Positions 53,358 through 63,280 of a stretch of DNA of 64,000 nucleotides are shown here, piece by piece. Both the position numbers and the translations under genes were made by a program. Position 1 is the first letter of the stretch, and every line of letters starts with the position of its first letter. The notes below the pieces were generated by a model, which saw only the letters and a list, made by a program, of their open reading frames with translations, made no database searches and was not told the origin of the DNA. Source of the stretch: Paragemmobacter amnigenus (lineage in GTDB: Bacteria; Pseudomonadota; Alphaproteobacteria; Rhodobacterales; Rhodobacteraceae); NCBI RefSeq assembly GCF_009908265.2, contig NZ_JAAATX020000005.1, positions 1 to 64,000 of the forward strand. The letters are read 5' to 3'.

Positions 53358-54123
53358 GTCCGACCTCGCCCTCCTGATCCGCGCCGCGCGTCAGGCGGGG
53401 CAGATCGCGCTCCGCTTCTGGAAGCGCAACCCCAAGACATGGGACAAGGAAGACGAAAGCCCCGTGACCGAGGCTGACCACGCCGTCAACGACGCCCTCC
53501 ACGCCACCCTCCGCTCTGCCCGCCCCGCCTATGGCTGGCTGTCCGAGGAAACCCCCGACGACCCCGCCCGCCTGCAAACCGAGGCGCAATTCATCCTCGA
53601 CCCCATCGACGGCACCCGCGCCTTCATCGCGGGCGAGGACAGCTTCAGCCACGCCATAGCCATCGCCCGCAACGGACAGGTGACGGCAGGAGTCGTCTAC
53701 CTCCCTGCCCTCGACCGCCTCTTTGCCGCCACCCATGACGGCCCCGCCACCCTGAACGGCGCCCCGATCCACGCCAGCACCATCGCGGGGATCGAGGGCG
53801 CAACCCTCCTCACCCCCGCCGCCAACATGAAGCCGGAACATTGGCCCGGCGGCGTGCCGGACCTGAAACGCGCCTTCCGCGCCTCGGTCGCCTACCGCCT
53901 TGCGCTGGTGGCGCAGGGGCGCTTCGACGGGATGCTCTCCTTCCGGCAGGGCTGGGAATGGGACATCGCGGCAGGCGCGCTCATCGCCACCCGCGCGGGC
54001 GCGACCGTCACCAATCGCCACGGCGCCCCCCTGACCTTCAACAACCCCGACCCGCGCAGCAACGGCCTGATCGCCGCCGCCCCCGCCCTGCACGCCGCAC
54101 TCCTCTCCCGCCTGCAAGCCTGA
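53344..54123 (+). CDS. cysQ: Inositol monophosphatase/CysQ family phosphatase
   Basis: A 259-residue member of the lithium-sensitive phosphatase family. Metal ligands appear as SEETPDD, ILDPIDGTRAFIAG and GWEWDIAAG. The overall form resembles CysQ (3'-phosphoadenosine 5'-phosphate phosphatase), which recycles PAP made by sulfotransferases; an inositol monophosphatase cannot be excluded. It begins with TTG at 53344, overlapping the pmbA stop, since no better ATG precedes the conserved sequence. Confidence 0.82.
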   Translation: MPEPESDLALLIRAARQAGQIALRFWKRNPKTWDKEDESPVTEADHAVNDALHATLRSARPAYGWLSEETPDDPARLQTEAQFILDPIDGTRAFIAGEDSFSHAIAIARNGQVTAGVVYLPALDRLFAATHDGPATLNGAPIHASTIAGIEGATLLTPAANMKPEHWPGGVPDLKRAFRASVAYRLALVAQGRFDGMLSFRQGWEWDIAAGALIATRAGATVTNRHGAPLTFNNPDPRSNGLIAAAPALHAALLSRLQA

Positions 54124-54130
54124 CCCGCCC

Positions 54131-54178
54131 CTTCATCCCGGCCCAAATACCCTTGGGGTCCGGGGGTGAAACCCCCGG
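54131..54178. repeat. Dispersed intergenic repeat, copy 2
   Basis: A second copy of the repeat at 37593-37644, with CTTCATCCCGGCCCAAATAC and a CCGGGGG/CCCCCGG hairpin. It starts eight bases behind the cysQ stop codon. Confidence 0.8.
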
Positions 54179-54192
54179 CGCGGTCACATAAG

Positions 54193-54217
54193 AAAAAGGC
54201 CGCCCCGAAGGACGGCC
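54193..54217 (-). terminator. Terminator of the DEAD-box helicase gene
   Basis: On the minus strand an 8-bp stem (GGCCGTCC with GGGCGGCC, one G-T pair) around TTCG is followed by TTTTT, just behind the helicase stop. Confidence 0.8.
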
Positions 54218-54224
54218 CCGATCT

Positions 54225-56726
54225 TCACTTCTTCTTCGGCGGAACGAACCGCTTGGACGTGTCCCGCGCATCCGCCTTGGGCTTGGCAGGGCGCGGCGCA
54301 GGCTTGGCCCCGCCGGGCTTGGCGCGGAAGGGCTTGCCCTCTGCCCCTTCGGCGCGCGGCTTGTAGGTACGCTTGCCCTCGGCCCCGTCCGCCTTGGGTT
54401 TCCAGTCACCCTTCAGACGGTCGCCCTCGGCGCGCGGCTTTCTCGGGGCCCAGTCGCCCTTGCCACCCTCGGCCGCATGGGACTTGAACCCCGTCGCGCG
54501 GCCTGCCGGACGCTCTGCCCCGTCCCCGTGGCTCTTGAACCCGGCCGAGCGGGCCGGACGGTCCGCGCTGCCACCATGGCTCTTGTATCCGGCCGAGCGC
54601 GGCGCGCCGCCTTCGGCCTTCCAGCGCGGCTTGCGCTCGGCATCGTCGCGCGGCGCATAGGGGCGCTTCTCGCCCTCGCCACGCGGGGCATAGGGCTTGC
54701 GCTCCCCGTCCTCACGCGCGGCATAGGGCTTCTTGTCATAGGGCTTGCGATCCCCGCCGTCGCGCGGCGCATAGGGCTTTTTCTCGTAGGGCTTCTTCTC
54801 GCCCTCGTCCCGCCCCGCATAGGGCTTCTTCACATAGGGCTTGCGGTCCCCGTCCTCGCGCGCGGCGTAGGGCTTCTTCTCATAGGGCTTGCGCTCGCCG
54901 TCCTCACGGGGCGTGTAGGGCTTTTTCGCATAGGGCTTCTTTTCCCCGTCCGGATGCCATTCGGCCTTCGGCGCAGCTGCCCGCACGGCGGCAGGGGCGG
55001 CGTCCGCCCCACCCTCATCCTCGACGATCCGCGGCGGCTTGCCGGAATAGCTGGGACGATCCCCCCGCTCTTCGCGCACGGGCTTGGGCGTCACGCGCCG
55101 CTCGGGCCGTTCGGCGCGCTGGGGCCGCTCGGGGCGTTCCATCGACGGCTCGCCCTCGATCCGCTCCATCATCAGGCCGGGTTCGATCTCCACCATCGCG
55201 CCGAACCGGCCCGCCACGGCCTCGGCAATCTGCACCAGCGTATGGTCCTGCTGCACGCGGATCGCGCCGATGCCGTCCTTGGCGATGCTGCCCGTCTCGC
55301 AGATCTTGGGCAGCAACCACCGCGCCTCGGCCCGCCCCGTATGCCCGACCGACAGCCGGTACCAGACCGACGGCCCGAACTCCCCCCGCTCGCGCGGTGG
55401 CAATGCGGCAGGCGGCGGCAGCGAATCCGACAGCACCTCGGGCGCTGACCGACCGTCGCGCCACAGCCGGATGAAGGCCGCAGCCACCTGCTCGGCCCCA
55501 TAGCGCGCGACCAGAGCGGCGGCGGTCTCGCCCTCGTCGCCCACGGCCTCGGCCAGCATCGGATGCTCCATCAGCCGCGCATCCTCGCGCTCCTGCACCT
55601 CGTCGGCGCCGGGGGCCTTGCCCCATTCGGCCACGACCTTGGCACCTGCCAGCAACCGCTGCGCCTTGCGGAACTCCGCCGGCGGCACGATCAGCGCCGA
55701 CACACCCTTGCGCCCCGCGCGGCCCGTCCGGCCCGACCGGTGCAGCATGGTTTCCGAATTCGACGGCAGGTCCGCATGGACGACAAGCTCCAGCCCCGGC
55801 AGGTCGATCCCCCGCGCGGCGACATCTGTTGCGATACAGACCCGCGCACGCCCATCACGCAGCGCCTGCAACGCATGCATCCGCTCCGACTGGCTCAACT
55901 CGCCCGACAGCGCCACCGCCTGGAACCCGCGGTTCTGCATCCGCGCGAAGAGGTGGTTCACATTCGCCCGCGTCTTGCAGAACACGATGGCCGTCTGCGC
56001 CTCGTAATACCGCAGCACGTTGAAGATCGCGTGTTCCTTGTCCCGCGCCTGCACCGACAGCGCGCGGTATTCGATATCCACATGCTGCTTCGCCTCGCCC
56101 TGCGCGGCAATCCGCAGCGCATCGCGCTGGAAGGTGGCGGCCAGCTTCTCGATCTCCTTCGGCACGGTGGCCGAGAACATCAGCGTCCGCCGCTCTTCCG
56201 CCGCGGCGGCAAGGATGAATTCCAGATCCTCGGCAAAGCCCAGATCCAGCATCTCGTCCGCCTCGTCCAGAACCACGGCCTTCACGCCCGACAGGTCCAG
56301 CGATCCCCGCTCGATATGGTCGCGCAGACGGCCCGGCGTGCCGACGACGACATGCGCCCCGCGTTCCAGCGCGCGCCGTTCGTTGCGGTAATCCATCCCC
56401 CCCACGCAAGAGGCCAGCATCGCCCCCGCCTCGGCATACAGCCATTCGAACTCGCGCCGCACCTGCAACGCCAATTCCCGCGTCGGCGCCACGATCAGTG
56501 CCAGCGGCTTGTCCGCGAACAGCAAGCGGTCCTGCCCGCCCAGCACATCGCCCGCGATGGCAAGGCCGAAGGCCACCGTCTTGCCCGATCCGGTCTGCGC
56601 CGACACCAGCAGGTCACGCCCCGCCACGCCATCGGCCAGCATGGCCGTCTGCACGGCCGTAAGGGAATCGTAACCCTTGGCCGAAAGGGCCGCAGCCAGA
56701 GGCGCGGCAATCGTCATATCTGTCAT
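54225..56726 (-). CDS. DEAD-box RNA helicase with long basic repeat tail
   Basis: An 833-residue helicase. The core (about residues 1-375) has AQTGSGKTVAF, APTRELALQ, TPGRLRDH, VLDEADEML, SAT, IATDVAARGIDLP and HRSGRTGRAGRKG. A DbpA-like RNA-binding domain (LSVGHTGRAEARWLLPKICE) follows at about 460-535. The last 270 residues are a low-complexity tail with many KKPY and KPYAxR units alternating with acidic DGE/EGE pieces. It probably remodels structured RNA or assists ribosome assembly in the cold. The tail is longer than in E. coli DeaD. Confidence 0.9.
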   Translation of the reverse strand: MTDMTIAAPLAAALSAKGYDSLTAVQTAMLADGVAGRDLLVSAQTGSGKTVAFGLAIAGDVLGGQDRLLFADKPLALIVAPTRELALQVRREFEWLYAEAGAMLASCVGGMDYRNERRALERGAHVVVGTPGRLRDHIERGSLDLSGVKAVVLDEADEMLDLGFAEDLEFILAAAAEERRTLMFSATVPKEIEKLAATFQRDALRIAAQGEAKQHVDIEYRALSVQARDKEHAIFNVLRYYEAQTAIVFCKTRANVNHLFARMQNRGFQAVALSGELSQSERMHALQALRDGRARVCIATDVAARGIDLPGLELVVHADLPSNSETMLHRSGRTGRAGRKGVSALIVPPAEFRKAQRLLAGAKVVAEWGKAPGADEVQEREDARLMEHPMLAEAVGDEGETAAALVARYGAEQVAAAFIRLWRDGRSAPEVLSDSLPPPAALPPRERGEFGPSVWYRLSVGHTGRAEARWLLPKICETGSIAKDGIGAIRVQQDHTLVQIAEAVAGRFGAMVEIEPGLMMERIEGEPSMERPERPQRAERPERRVTPKPVREERGDRPSYSGKPPRIVEDEGGADAAPAAVRAAAPKAEWHPDGEKKPYAKKPYTPREDGERKPYEKKPYAAREDGDRKPYVKKPYAGRDEGEKKPYEKKPYAPRDGGDRKPYDKKPYAAREDGERKPYAPRGEGEKRPYAPRDDAERKPRWKAEGGAPRSAGYKSHGGSADRPARSAGFKSHGDGAERPAGRATGFKSHAAEGGKGDWAPRKPRAEGDRLKGDWKPKADGAEGKRTYKPRAEGAEGKPFRAKPGGAKPAPRPAKPKADARDTSKRFVPPKKK

Positions 56727-56883
56727 GTCATATCCTGAAGGGGCGGCACATGCGCCCGTGAAGTACCATACGTCGGCACCTCATTCCCCTTCGCAGGACC
56801 GGCCTCCCAAACCGCCGCCTGCCCCGGAATCCTCGGGCCGTAGCGGCGGGCATAGGGCAAAACGGGCGCCTTGTATACCCGCC

Positions 56884-57129
56884 TCAGAACCGCAGCTTCA
56901 GCGCAAGCTCCGGATCGGCGATGACACTGGCCGGATCAAGCGCCCCTTCCACCCCGATCCGCGGCACGCTCCGCACCTGTGGACGCGCCGGAACCTCGCC
57001 CCGCGCGGCACCTTGCATCGTGGTCGCGATTTCGGGCAGCAGGCTTTCGGTCAGCAACCGCTCCACCGCCTGCACGGCGGCAAGGGGCGCGATGGCAAGG
57101 GGAACGGACAGGACAAGCAGACGGAACAT
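56884..57129 (-). CDS. Small exported hypothetical protein
   Basis: An 81-residue protein with a signal-peptide-like start (MFRLLVLSVPLAIAPLAAVQA), then a charged body ending LALKLRF. No family recognised. It lies between the helicase and the divergent DUF4170 gene. Confidence 0.55.
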   Translation of the reverse strand: MFRLLVLSVPLAIAPLAAVQAVERLLTESLLPEIATTMQGAARGEVPARPQVRSVPRIGVEGALDPASVIADPELALKLRF

Positions 57130-57320
57130 GGCAGTATTCGCAGGACGGGTTTCGGACGCCCTACCCGTTGCAAAAGCCGTGCCGCCGGCGTGCGCTGCGT
57201 ATGTACAGCTGTCTGCACAACCGTCGGCACAGCCGCCGGTACACCCCGTCTTGACCCCGCGCCCTGCCTCGCTACCCTGCGCGCGCTTTCCACGACTCTC
57301 ACCTCCCGGAGCGGAAAAAC

Positions 57321-57566
57321 ATGACCCAACGCCTGCATCTCGTCTTCGGCGGCGAACTTGTGACACCCGAAAAGAACGTGTTTCGGGACATTTCCCAGAT
57401 CCACATCGTCGGAATGTTTCCCGACTACGCCTCTGCCTTCGCCGCCTGGAAGGCCGAGGCCCAGCGCACCGTCGACAATGCCCACATGCGCTATTTCATC
57501 GCCCATATCCACCGCCTGCGGGATGAGGCGCAGCCCTCTTCCTCGACCGAAGAGCTTGGCTCGTAA
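57321..57566 (+). CDS. DUF4170 protein
   Basis: An 81-residue protein matching DUF4170: QRLHLVFGGELVTPEKNVFR and VGMFPDYASAFAAWKAEAQRTVDNAHMRYFI. The family is found in alphaproteobacteria beside the Kdo transferase, as here (13-base gap). No function is known. GGAG stands about 12 bases before the ATG. Confidence 0.88.
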   Translation: MTQRLHLVFGGELVTPEKNVFRDISQIHIVGMFPDYASAFAAWKAEAQRTVDNAHMRYFIAHIHRLRDEAQPSSSTEELGS

Positions 57567-57579
57567 GCCGTTGGTCTGA

Positions 57580-58776
57580 ATGGCCTATTCCCTCGGCCTT
57601 ACGCTTTACAACCTGTCCAACCGGCGCGATGCCGGCGGGGTTGCGGACCGCCCGCCCCGCCCCGCCGGACGGCTGGTCTGGCTGCACGCGCCCGGCGCGG
57701 ATGCGGCGCGGTCGATGCTGGAACTGGCCCGCCGTCTGGCCGAGGAGGACGGCCTTCCCGTCCTTCTCACCTGTCCCGACCATCTGCCCCCCCGTGACGG
57801 CATCCTGCTGCAACCCCCACCCCCCGACACCCCGGCCGAGGCGCGCGCTTTCCTCGACCACTGGCGCCCCGAGATCGCGGTGTTTGCCGAAGGCGAACTG
57901 CGCCCCGCCCTGTTGCACGACGCGATGGAACGCAGGCTGCCGCTCGTGATGGTGGGCGCGCGAAACCCCTGTTTCCTGCGCGAAAGGGACGGCTGGTATC
58001 CCGGCCTGATGCGCGGCCTGCTGGCGGGTTTCCACAGCATCCTCGCCCTTGACGAACCTGCCGCGCGGGCCTTCCGCAAATCCGGCGCCGCCCCCGAATC
58101 CGTCACCGTCACCGGCAAGCTGGAAGAGGAAAGCGCCGCCCTTCCGCACCTCGAGGCCGAACGCGAGGCGCTGGCGCGGCAATTCGCCACCCGCCCCGTC
58201 TGGCTGGCCGCCGCCCTGCCCGAGGCCGAGGAAGCCGCCGTCATCTCCGCCCACCGCGCCGCCCTGCGACTGGCGCACAGGCTCTTGCTGATCGTCGTCC
58301 CGCAAGACCCCGACCGCGCCCCCGCTCTGGCCGCAAGGATGGAAAAGGACGAGGGCTGGACCGTCGCCCAGCGGTCCGAAGAACAGGAACCCGACCCCGA
58401 GACCGAGGTCTATATCGCTGATTCCGCCAACGAATTCGGCCTGTGGTATCGGCTGGCCCCGATCACCTTCATGGGCGGCAGCCTTGCCGCGCAGGGCTGT
58501 CTGCGCGATCCGCTGGAACCTGCCGCGCTGGGATCGGCCATCCTTTACGGCCCCCGCCCCGGCCCCTTCGGCACCACCTTCGGCCGCCTTGGCGCCGCCC
58601 GCGCCGCCCGCGCCGTAGGCTCGGCCACCGATCTGGCCGAGGCGCTGGGCGACCTGCTTTCGCCCGACCGTGCCGCCCGTCTGGCGCAGGCGGCATGGGC
58701 CGTGGCCTCTGACGGGGCCGAGGTGACAGAGCGCGTGATGGACCTGATCCGCCGCATCATGGACGGGGATGCCTGA
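57580..58776 (+). CDS. waaA: 3-deoxy-D-manno-octulosonic acid (Kdo) transferase
   Basis: A 398-residue GT-B glycosyltransferase of the WaaA/KdtA type that adds Kdo to lipid A precursor. Recognisable segments are [41 protein letters not shown] and the C-terminal [20 protein letters not shown]. The start TLYNLSNRR lacks a strong membrane anchor. It is slightly shorter than the E. coli enzyme. The stop overlaps the lpxK start by one base, which places both in lipid A core synthesis. Confidence 0.88.
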   Translation: MAYSLGLTLYNLSNRRDAGGVADRPPRPAGRLVWLHAPGADAARSMLELARRLAEEDGLPVLLTCPDHLPPRDGILLQPPPPDTPAEARAFLDHWRPEIAVFAEGELRPALLHDAMERRLPLVMVGARNPCFLRERDGWYPGLMRGLLAGFHSILALDEPAARAFRKSGAAPESVTVTGKLEEESAALPHLEAEREALARQFATRPVWLAAALPEAEEAAVISAHRAALRLAHRLLLIVVPQDPDRAPALAARMEKDEGWTVAQRSEEQEPDPETEVYIADSANEFGLWYRLAPITFMGGSLAAQGCLRDPLEPAALGSAILYGPRPGPFGTTFGRLGAARAARAVGSATDLAEALGDLLSPDRAARLAQAAWAVASDGAEVTERVMDLIRRIMDGDA

Positions 58777-59765
58777 TGCGCCCTCCCGCCTTCTGGTTCA
58801 CCCCGCCCGACCGCCCCGCCCTTGCAGCGCGGCTGCTGTCGCCGCTCGCTGCGCTTTATGCCGCCGCAACGGCGCGGCGTCTGCGCGATACTGGCCTTCG
58901 CGCGGGAATACCCGTGATCTGCGTCGGCAACCTGAACGCGGGCGGCACGGGCAAGACGCCCACGGTGATCGCCCTTCTGGAACGGCTGTCGGCGCGCGGG
59001 ATCGCGGCGCATGTCGTCTCGCGCGGGCATGGCGGCAGGCTGGAGGGTCCGGTGAGGGTGGATGAACGGCGACACAGGGCGGCGGATGTGGGGGATGAAC
59101 CCCTGCTCCTGTCCGCCTTCGCGCCGGTCTGGGTGGCCAAGGACCGCGCCGCGGGCGTGGCCGCGGCGGCGGCGGCGGGGGCGCAGGCCGTGGTGATGGA
59201 TGACGGCCACCAGAACCCGTCCGTGGTCAAGGACCTGTCGCTGGTCGTGGTGGATGCGGCGCGCGGGTTCGGCAATGGCCGCTGCCTGCCCGCCGGTCCC
59301 CTGCGCGAACCCGTCCCCGCCGGACTGTCGCGGGCCGATCTACTGCTGTCCATCGGCCCCGCCGCCGCGCAGGCTGCCTTTGCCGCGCAATGGTCGCGCC
59401 ACATCACCCTGCCCCACCTGAGCGGAGAGTTGCGCCCCCTGCAGATGGGCATGGATTGGCAGGGGCTGCGCGTGATCGCCTTTGCGGGCATCGGGCATCC
59501 GGAAAAGTTCTTCGCCACGCTGCAGGCCGAAGGCGCGGTCCTGATCCGCACCGTCGCGCTGGACGACCACCAGCCCCTGACCGACGCCCTGATGGCGCGG
59601 CTGGAAATCGAGGCGCGCACCATCGGCGCGCAGCTTGTCACGACGGAAAAGGACGCCGTCCGCCTGCCCTCCACCTTCCGCCAGAAGGTGCTGACCCTGC
59701 CCGTCCGCCTGCGGATCGACGATCCCGCCCCGCTGGACGCGGCACTGGCGCGGATCGGGTGTTAG
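58776..59765 (+). CDS. lpxK: Tetraacyldisaccharide 4'-kinase
   Basis: A 329-residue LpxK that phosphorylates the 4' position of the lipid A disaccharide at the inner membrane. The P-loop is [14 protein letters not shown], and [11 protein letters not shown] contains the conserved DDG(H)QN segment. The N-terminal region ([20 protein letters not shown]) is the membrane-associated part. It is coupled to the Kdo transferase. Confidence 0.95.
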   Translation: MRPPAFWFTPPDRPALAARLLSPLAALYAAATARRLRDTGLRAGIPVICVGNLNAGGTGKTPTVIALLERLSARGIAAHVVSRGHGGRLEGPVRVDERRHRAADVGDEPLLLSAFAPVWVAKDRAAGVAAAAAAGAQAVVMDDGHQNPSVVKDLSLVVVDAARGFGNGRCLPAGPLREPVPAGLSRADLLLSIGPAAAQAAFAAQWSRHITLPHLSGELRPLQMGMDWQGLRVIAFAGIGHPEKFFATLQAEGAVLIRTVALDDHQPLTDALMARLEIEARTIGAQLVTTEKDAVRLPSTFRQKVLTLPVRLRIDDPAPLDAALARIGC

Positions 59766-59782
59766 CCAATCGTTAACTTTCG

Positions 59783-60916
59783 TTAACCATTCCCGAGAAC
59801 CTCGTCCTGATGCTCGCCCAGCTTCGGCGCGGGACGGTCCAGCGACAGCTCCGCGTCCGAGAAGGTGAAGGGCGACCGCACCCCCGGTATCCCTCCAAGA
59901 TCCAGCTGCATCCCGCGCGCGATGACCTGCGGATCGGCAAAGACCTCGGCCAGATCGTTGATCGGCCCCGCCGGAACGCCCTGATCCTCGCAAGCCTTCA
60001 GGAGATCGGCCTTTTTCCACGTGACAGTCGCCGCCGTGATGGCCTGCGTCATCGCCTCGCGGTTCTTCACGCGGTCGGCGTTGGTCAGGTAGTCCGGCGC
60101 GGTGGCCATCGCCTCCAGCCCCAGAATCCCGCAAAGCTTGCGGTATTGCCCGTCATTGCCGGTGGCAAGGATGATCCAGCCGTCGGCACAGTCGAAAACC
60201 GCATAGGGTGCAAGGTTCGGATGGGCGTTGCCCATCTTCCGCGGTGCCTGGCCGGTGGTCAGGAAATTCATGTTCTGGTTCGCCATGATCGCCGTGGCGA
60301 CATCCATCAGCGCCATGTCGATCTGCTGCCCCCGCCCCGTCACCCCGCGCTGCACCAGCGCGGCAAGGATCGCGGTGGCCGCATAGACGCCGGTAAAAAC
60401 ATCGGTGACCGCCACGCCCACCTTCTGCGGCTGGCCGTCCGGTTCGCCCGTCACGCTCATCAGTCCGGCCATGCCCTGGATGATGAAATCATAGCCCGCG
60501 CGATGGGCATAGGGGCCGGTCTGGCCGAAACCGGTGATGGAACAGTAGACCAGCCGCGGGTTCACCTTCTGCAGGGACGGCCAGTCCAGCCCGTATTTGG
60601 CCAGACCGCCCACCTTGAAATTCTCGATCACCACATCGGCATCCGCCACCAGACGGCGCACCACCTCTTGCCCTTCCGCCGTGCGGAAATCGCAGGTGAT
60701 GGACCGCTTGCCACGGTTCGTCGCGTGGAAATAGGCGGCCGACCTGTCGCCCTCGCGTTCTACGAAGGGGGGCCCCCACTGGCGGGTATCGTCGCCCTCG
60801 GGCGCTTCGACCTTGATGACATCGGCGCCCAGATCGGCGAGCGTCTGGCCGGCCCATGGACCGGCCAGAATGCGCGCCAGTTCGATGACGCGGATACCTT
60901 GCAGCGGTGCGGGCAT
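59783..60916 (-). CDS. CaiB/BaiF family (class III) CoA-transferase
   Basis: A 377-residue class III CoA-transferase. The start IRVIELARILAGPWAGQTLADLGADVIKVE and the region TDVFTGVYAATAILAAL, with the catalytic Asp, are typical. Donor and acceptor acids cannot be told from the sequence. It converges with lpxK and follows the DsbA-like gene by one base. Confidence 0.9.
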   Translation of the reverse strand: MPAPLQGIRVIELARILAGPWAGQTLADLGADVIKVEAPEGDDTRQWGPPFVEREGDRSAAYFHATNRGKRSITCDFRTAEGQEVVRRLVADADVVIENFKVGGLAKYGLDWPSLQKVNPRLVYCSITGFGQTGPYAHRAGYDFIIQGMAGLMSVTGEPDGQPQKVGVAVTDVFTGVYAATAILAALVQRGVTGRGQQIDMALMDVATAIMANQNMNFLTTGQAPRKMGNAHPNLAPYAVFDCADGWIILATGNDGQYRKLCGILGLEAMATAPDYLTNADRVKNREAMTQAITAATVTWKKADLLKACEDQGVPAGPINDLAEVFADPQVIARGMQLDLGGIPGVRSPFTFSDAELSLDRPAPKLGEHQDEVLGNG

Positions 60917-60917
60917 C

Positions 60918-61544
60918 TTATTCCGCCAGTTCGGCGTCGATGATCGCCTTCATATCCTCGTAGGACATGTTGGAATGCTTCTCGCCATTGATGATGAAGC
61001 TGGGCGTGCCCTCGATCCCGTCGGCTTCCATGTTCGCCTCGAACTGCGCGACCATCGCCTCGGCCTTGGCACCGTCCTTCATGCAGGCGTCCATCGTGGC
61101 ATCGTCCATCCCCGCCACCTTGCCGATCTGGCGCAGGTTGCCCACGACCACGTTCGGATCATCCGACGCCGCCCAGTCCTGCTGCTTTTCGAACAGCATG
61201 TCGACGATCCCGAAATACCGCATCTCGCCGCCGCAGCGGGCGATCATCGCGGCCCACAGGCCGTAGCGGTCGAAATAGACCTCGCGATAGGTGAAGCGCA
61301 CCTTGCCGGTGTCGATGTAGTCAGCCTTGAGCTGCGGCCAGACGGTGGCATGGAAATTCGCGCAATGCGGGCAGGTGAACGAGGCGTATTCGGTGATCTG
61401 CACCTTGGCATCGGCCGGACCGACCGAGAAATCGGTGATCTCGACCGGCGCTTCGGTGGCGGTGTCCTGCGCCGTGGCGGCCACGGGCAGCAACCCCGCA
61501 AGGGCGATGGTGGCGGCGGCGGCGAGTGTTTTCAGCATGGTCAT
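60918..61544 (-). CDS. DsbA-like thiol:disulfide oxidoreductase
   Basis: A 208-residue periplasmic thioredoxin-fold protein with a signal peptide (cut near AATAQD). The active site is ASFTCPHCANFH (CPHC), and GTPSFIINGEKH provides the cis-Pro region. It would introduce or shuffle disulfide bonds. The start overlaps the DUF721 gene stop by one base. Confidence 0.9.
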   Translation of the reverse strand: MTMLKTLAAAATIALAGLLPVAATAQDTATEAPVEITDFSVGPADAKVQITEYASFTCPHCANFHATVWPQLKADYIDTGKVRFTYREVYFDRYGLWAAMIARCGGEMRYFGIVDMLFEKQQDWAASDDPNVVVGNLRQIGKVAGMDDATMDACMKDGAKAEAMVAQFEANMEADGIEGTPSFIINGEKHSNMSYEDMKAIIDAELAE

Positions 61545-62077
61545 CAGCCTTTTTGTGTTCTGCGGCGAGTTAAGATGTTTTGGGCCAGCGCTTCAAGGGC
61601 GGCCCGAAGGTCGGGGTCGCCGATGGGGGCGGCGGTATCGCGCGCCTCGGCCACCACTTCGGGCGGAGGGGCGGGGGTGGCCTTCGGCGCGGGGATGAAC
61701 TCGGCCTGCCCTTCCGAGAACCCCGTCGCGGCGGTCTGGGTCAATGCGATGCGCGAGATGGCGGCATAGCCGTAGACGGCGTTCACCTTTTCAACGATCC
61801 GCGGCAATTGCATCTGCACCATGGGTGCGTGGGCGGGGGCCACCAGCAGGGTCAGCACCGCGCCGAAACCGTCGCGCTTGTAGCCGATCTTGACGGGGCG
61901 GGTCATGGCGGCAAGCTCGGCCCCCACCACCTCGGGCCAGTGGGTGAGCAGGCGCATCACGGCGAAACCGCGGGATTCGCCGGCATGGCGGACCGGATCG
62001 CGCACGAAGCCGGACGCCGGTTCGAAGCCGCGCATCCGGCGGTTCGGGTCTGGCGGGGGAAGCGGTGCGCGGGTCAT
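61544..62077 (-). CDS. DUF721 (DciA-like) protein
   Basis: A 177-residue protein with a DUF721 domain in its N-terminal half: HWPEVVGAELAAMTRPVKIGY and a following VLTLLVAPAHAPMVQMQLPRIVEKVNAVYGY. The family includes DciA, the ancestral DnaB helicase operator, so a replication role is possible. The C-terminal part is Ala/Pro-rich with an Arg-rich end. It is divergent from mutY. Confidence 0.85.
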   Translation of the reverse strand: MTRAPLPPPDPNRRMRGFEPASGFVRDPVRHAGESRGFAVMRLLTHWPEVVGAELAAMTRPVKIGYKRDGFGAVLTLLVAPAHAPMVQMQLPRIVEKVNAVYGYAAISRIALTQTAATGFSEGQAEFIPAPKATPAPPPEVVAEARDTAAPIGDPDLRAALEALAQNILTRRRTQKG

Positions 62078-62156
62078 CTGGTCCTTCCGGGTTCGCCCGC
62101 TATTCTAGCGGTGGGGCGGCGCGGTGCAAATGACACCGGCAGGAAGGGCATAAAGA

Positions 62157-63218
62157 ATGCGTGACAGCGACGCGAGCGCTTTGGCGGCGGACCTGCTGGA
62201 CTGGTACGACCGCAACGCGCGGTCCATGCCTTGGCGCGTTCCGCCCGGGGATCGCAAGGCCGGTATCCGCCCCGATCCCTATCGGGTCTGGCTGTCCGAG
62301 GTGATGCTGCAACAGACGACCGTCGCGGCGGTGCGGGACTACTTCCGCCGCTTCACCGACCGCTGGCCCACCGTGGCCGATCTGGCCGCGGCCGAGGATG
62401 CGGCGGTGATGGGGGAATGGGCTGGGCTGGGCTATTACGCCCGCGCGCGAAACCTCCTGGCCTGTGCGCGGGCGGTGGTGCGCGATCATGGCGGGGTGTT
62501 TCCCGCCACGCGCGAGGGTTTGCTGACCCTGCCGGGGATCGGGCCCTATACCGCCAGCGCCATCGCGGCCATCGCCCATGACGAGGCGGCGACGGTGGTC
62601 GACGGCAATGTGGAACGGGTGATGTCGCGCCTGTGGCTGGTGACGGACCCGCTGCCCGCGTCCAAACCGGAACTGACGCGTCTTGCCGCGATCCTGACGC
62701 CTGCCACGCGGCCGGGCGATTACGCGCAGGCGGTGATGGACCTTGGCGCCACGATCTGCACGCCGCGCAATCCGGCCTGCGGCATCTGCCCGTGGCGCGA
62801 CCCCTGCCGCGCGCGGGCCGAGGGGGTGCAGGCAACCCTTCCGCGCAAGGCCGAAAAGGCGGCAAAGCCCGTGCGTCAGGGTGTTTTGTGGATCGCGCGG
62901 CGTGCAGATGGCGCGGTGCTGGTCGAACGGCGGGCCGAGAGGGGGTTGCTGGGCGGGATGCTGGGCTTTGTCGGGTCGGACTGGGACGGGGCGGGGGGCG
63001 ATGCGCCACTGGACCTGCCGTGGCGCCCGGCGGGCGAGGTGCGCCATACCTTCACCCATTTCCACCTGATCCTGACGCTGATGGTGGCCGAGGCGGGCAT
63101 GGATGCCCGCCCGCGGCGCGGTGAATTCCTGCCGCGCGATGCCTTCCGGCCCGCCGATCTACCGACGGTGATGCGAAAGGCCCATGATTTGACCGCCGCC
63201 GCCCTTGCATCGCCTTGA
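62157..63218 (+). CDS. mutY: A/G-specific adenine glycosylase
   Basis: A 353-residue MutY that removes adenine paired with 8-oxoguanine. The catalytic Glu is in SEVMLQQTTV, the helix-hairpin-helix in LPGIGPYTASAIAAIAH with the following VDGNVERV containing the catalytic Asp, and the iron-sulfur ligands in CTPRNPACGICPWRDPC (C-x6-C-x2-C-x5-C). A C-terminal NUDIX-like domain recognises 8-oxoG. Complete. Confidence 0.96.
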   Translation: MRDSDASALAADLLDWYDRNARSMPWRVPPGDRKAGIRPDPYRVWLSEVMLQQTTVAAVRDYFRRFTDRWPTVADLAAAEDAAVMGEWAGLGYYARARNLLACARAVVRDHGGVFPATREGLLTLPGIGPYTASAIAAIAHDEAATVVDGNVERVMSRLWLVTDPLPASKPELTRLAAILTPATRPGDYAQAVMDLGATICTPRNPACGICPWRDPCRARAEGVQATLPRKAEKAAKPVRQGVLWIARRADGAVLVERRAERGLLGGMLGFVGSDWDGAGGDAPLDLPWRPAGEVRHTFTHFHLILTLMVAEAGMDARPRRGEFLPRDAFRPADLPTVMRKAHDLTAAALASP

Positions 63219-63280
63219 GGCTGCCGCAAGGGCGGCATTACATTTGCAGCAGTGACGATGAACCGGTGCCGTTAAAGCGG

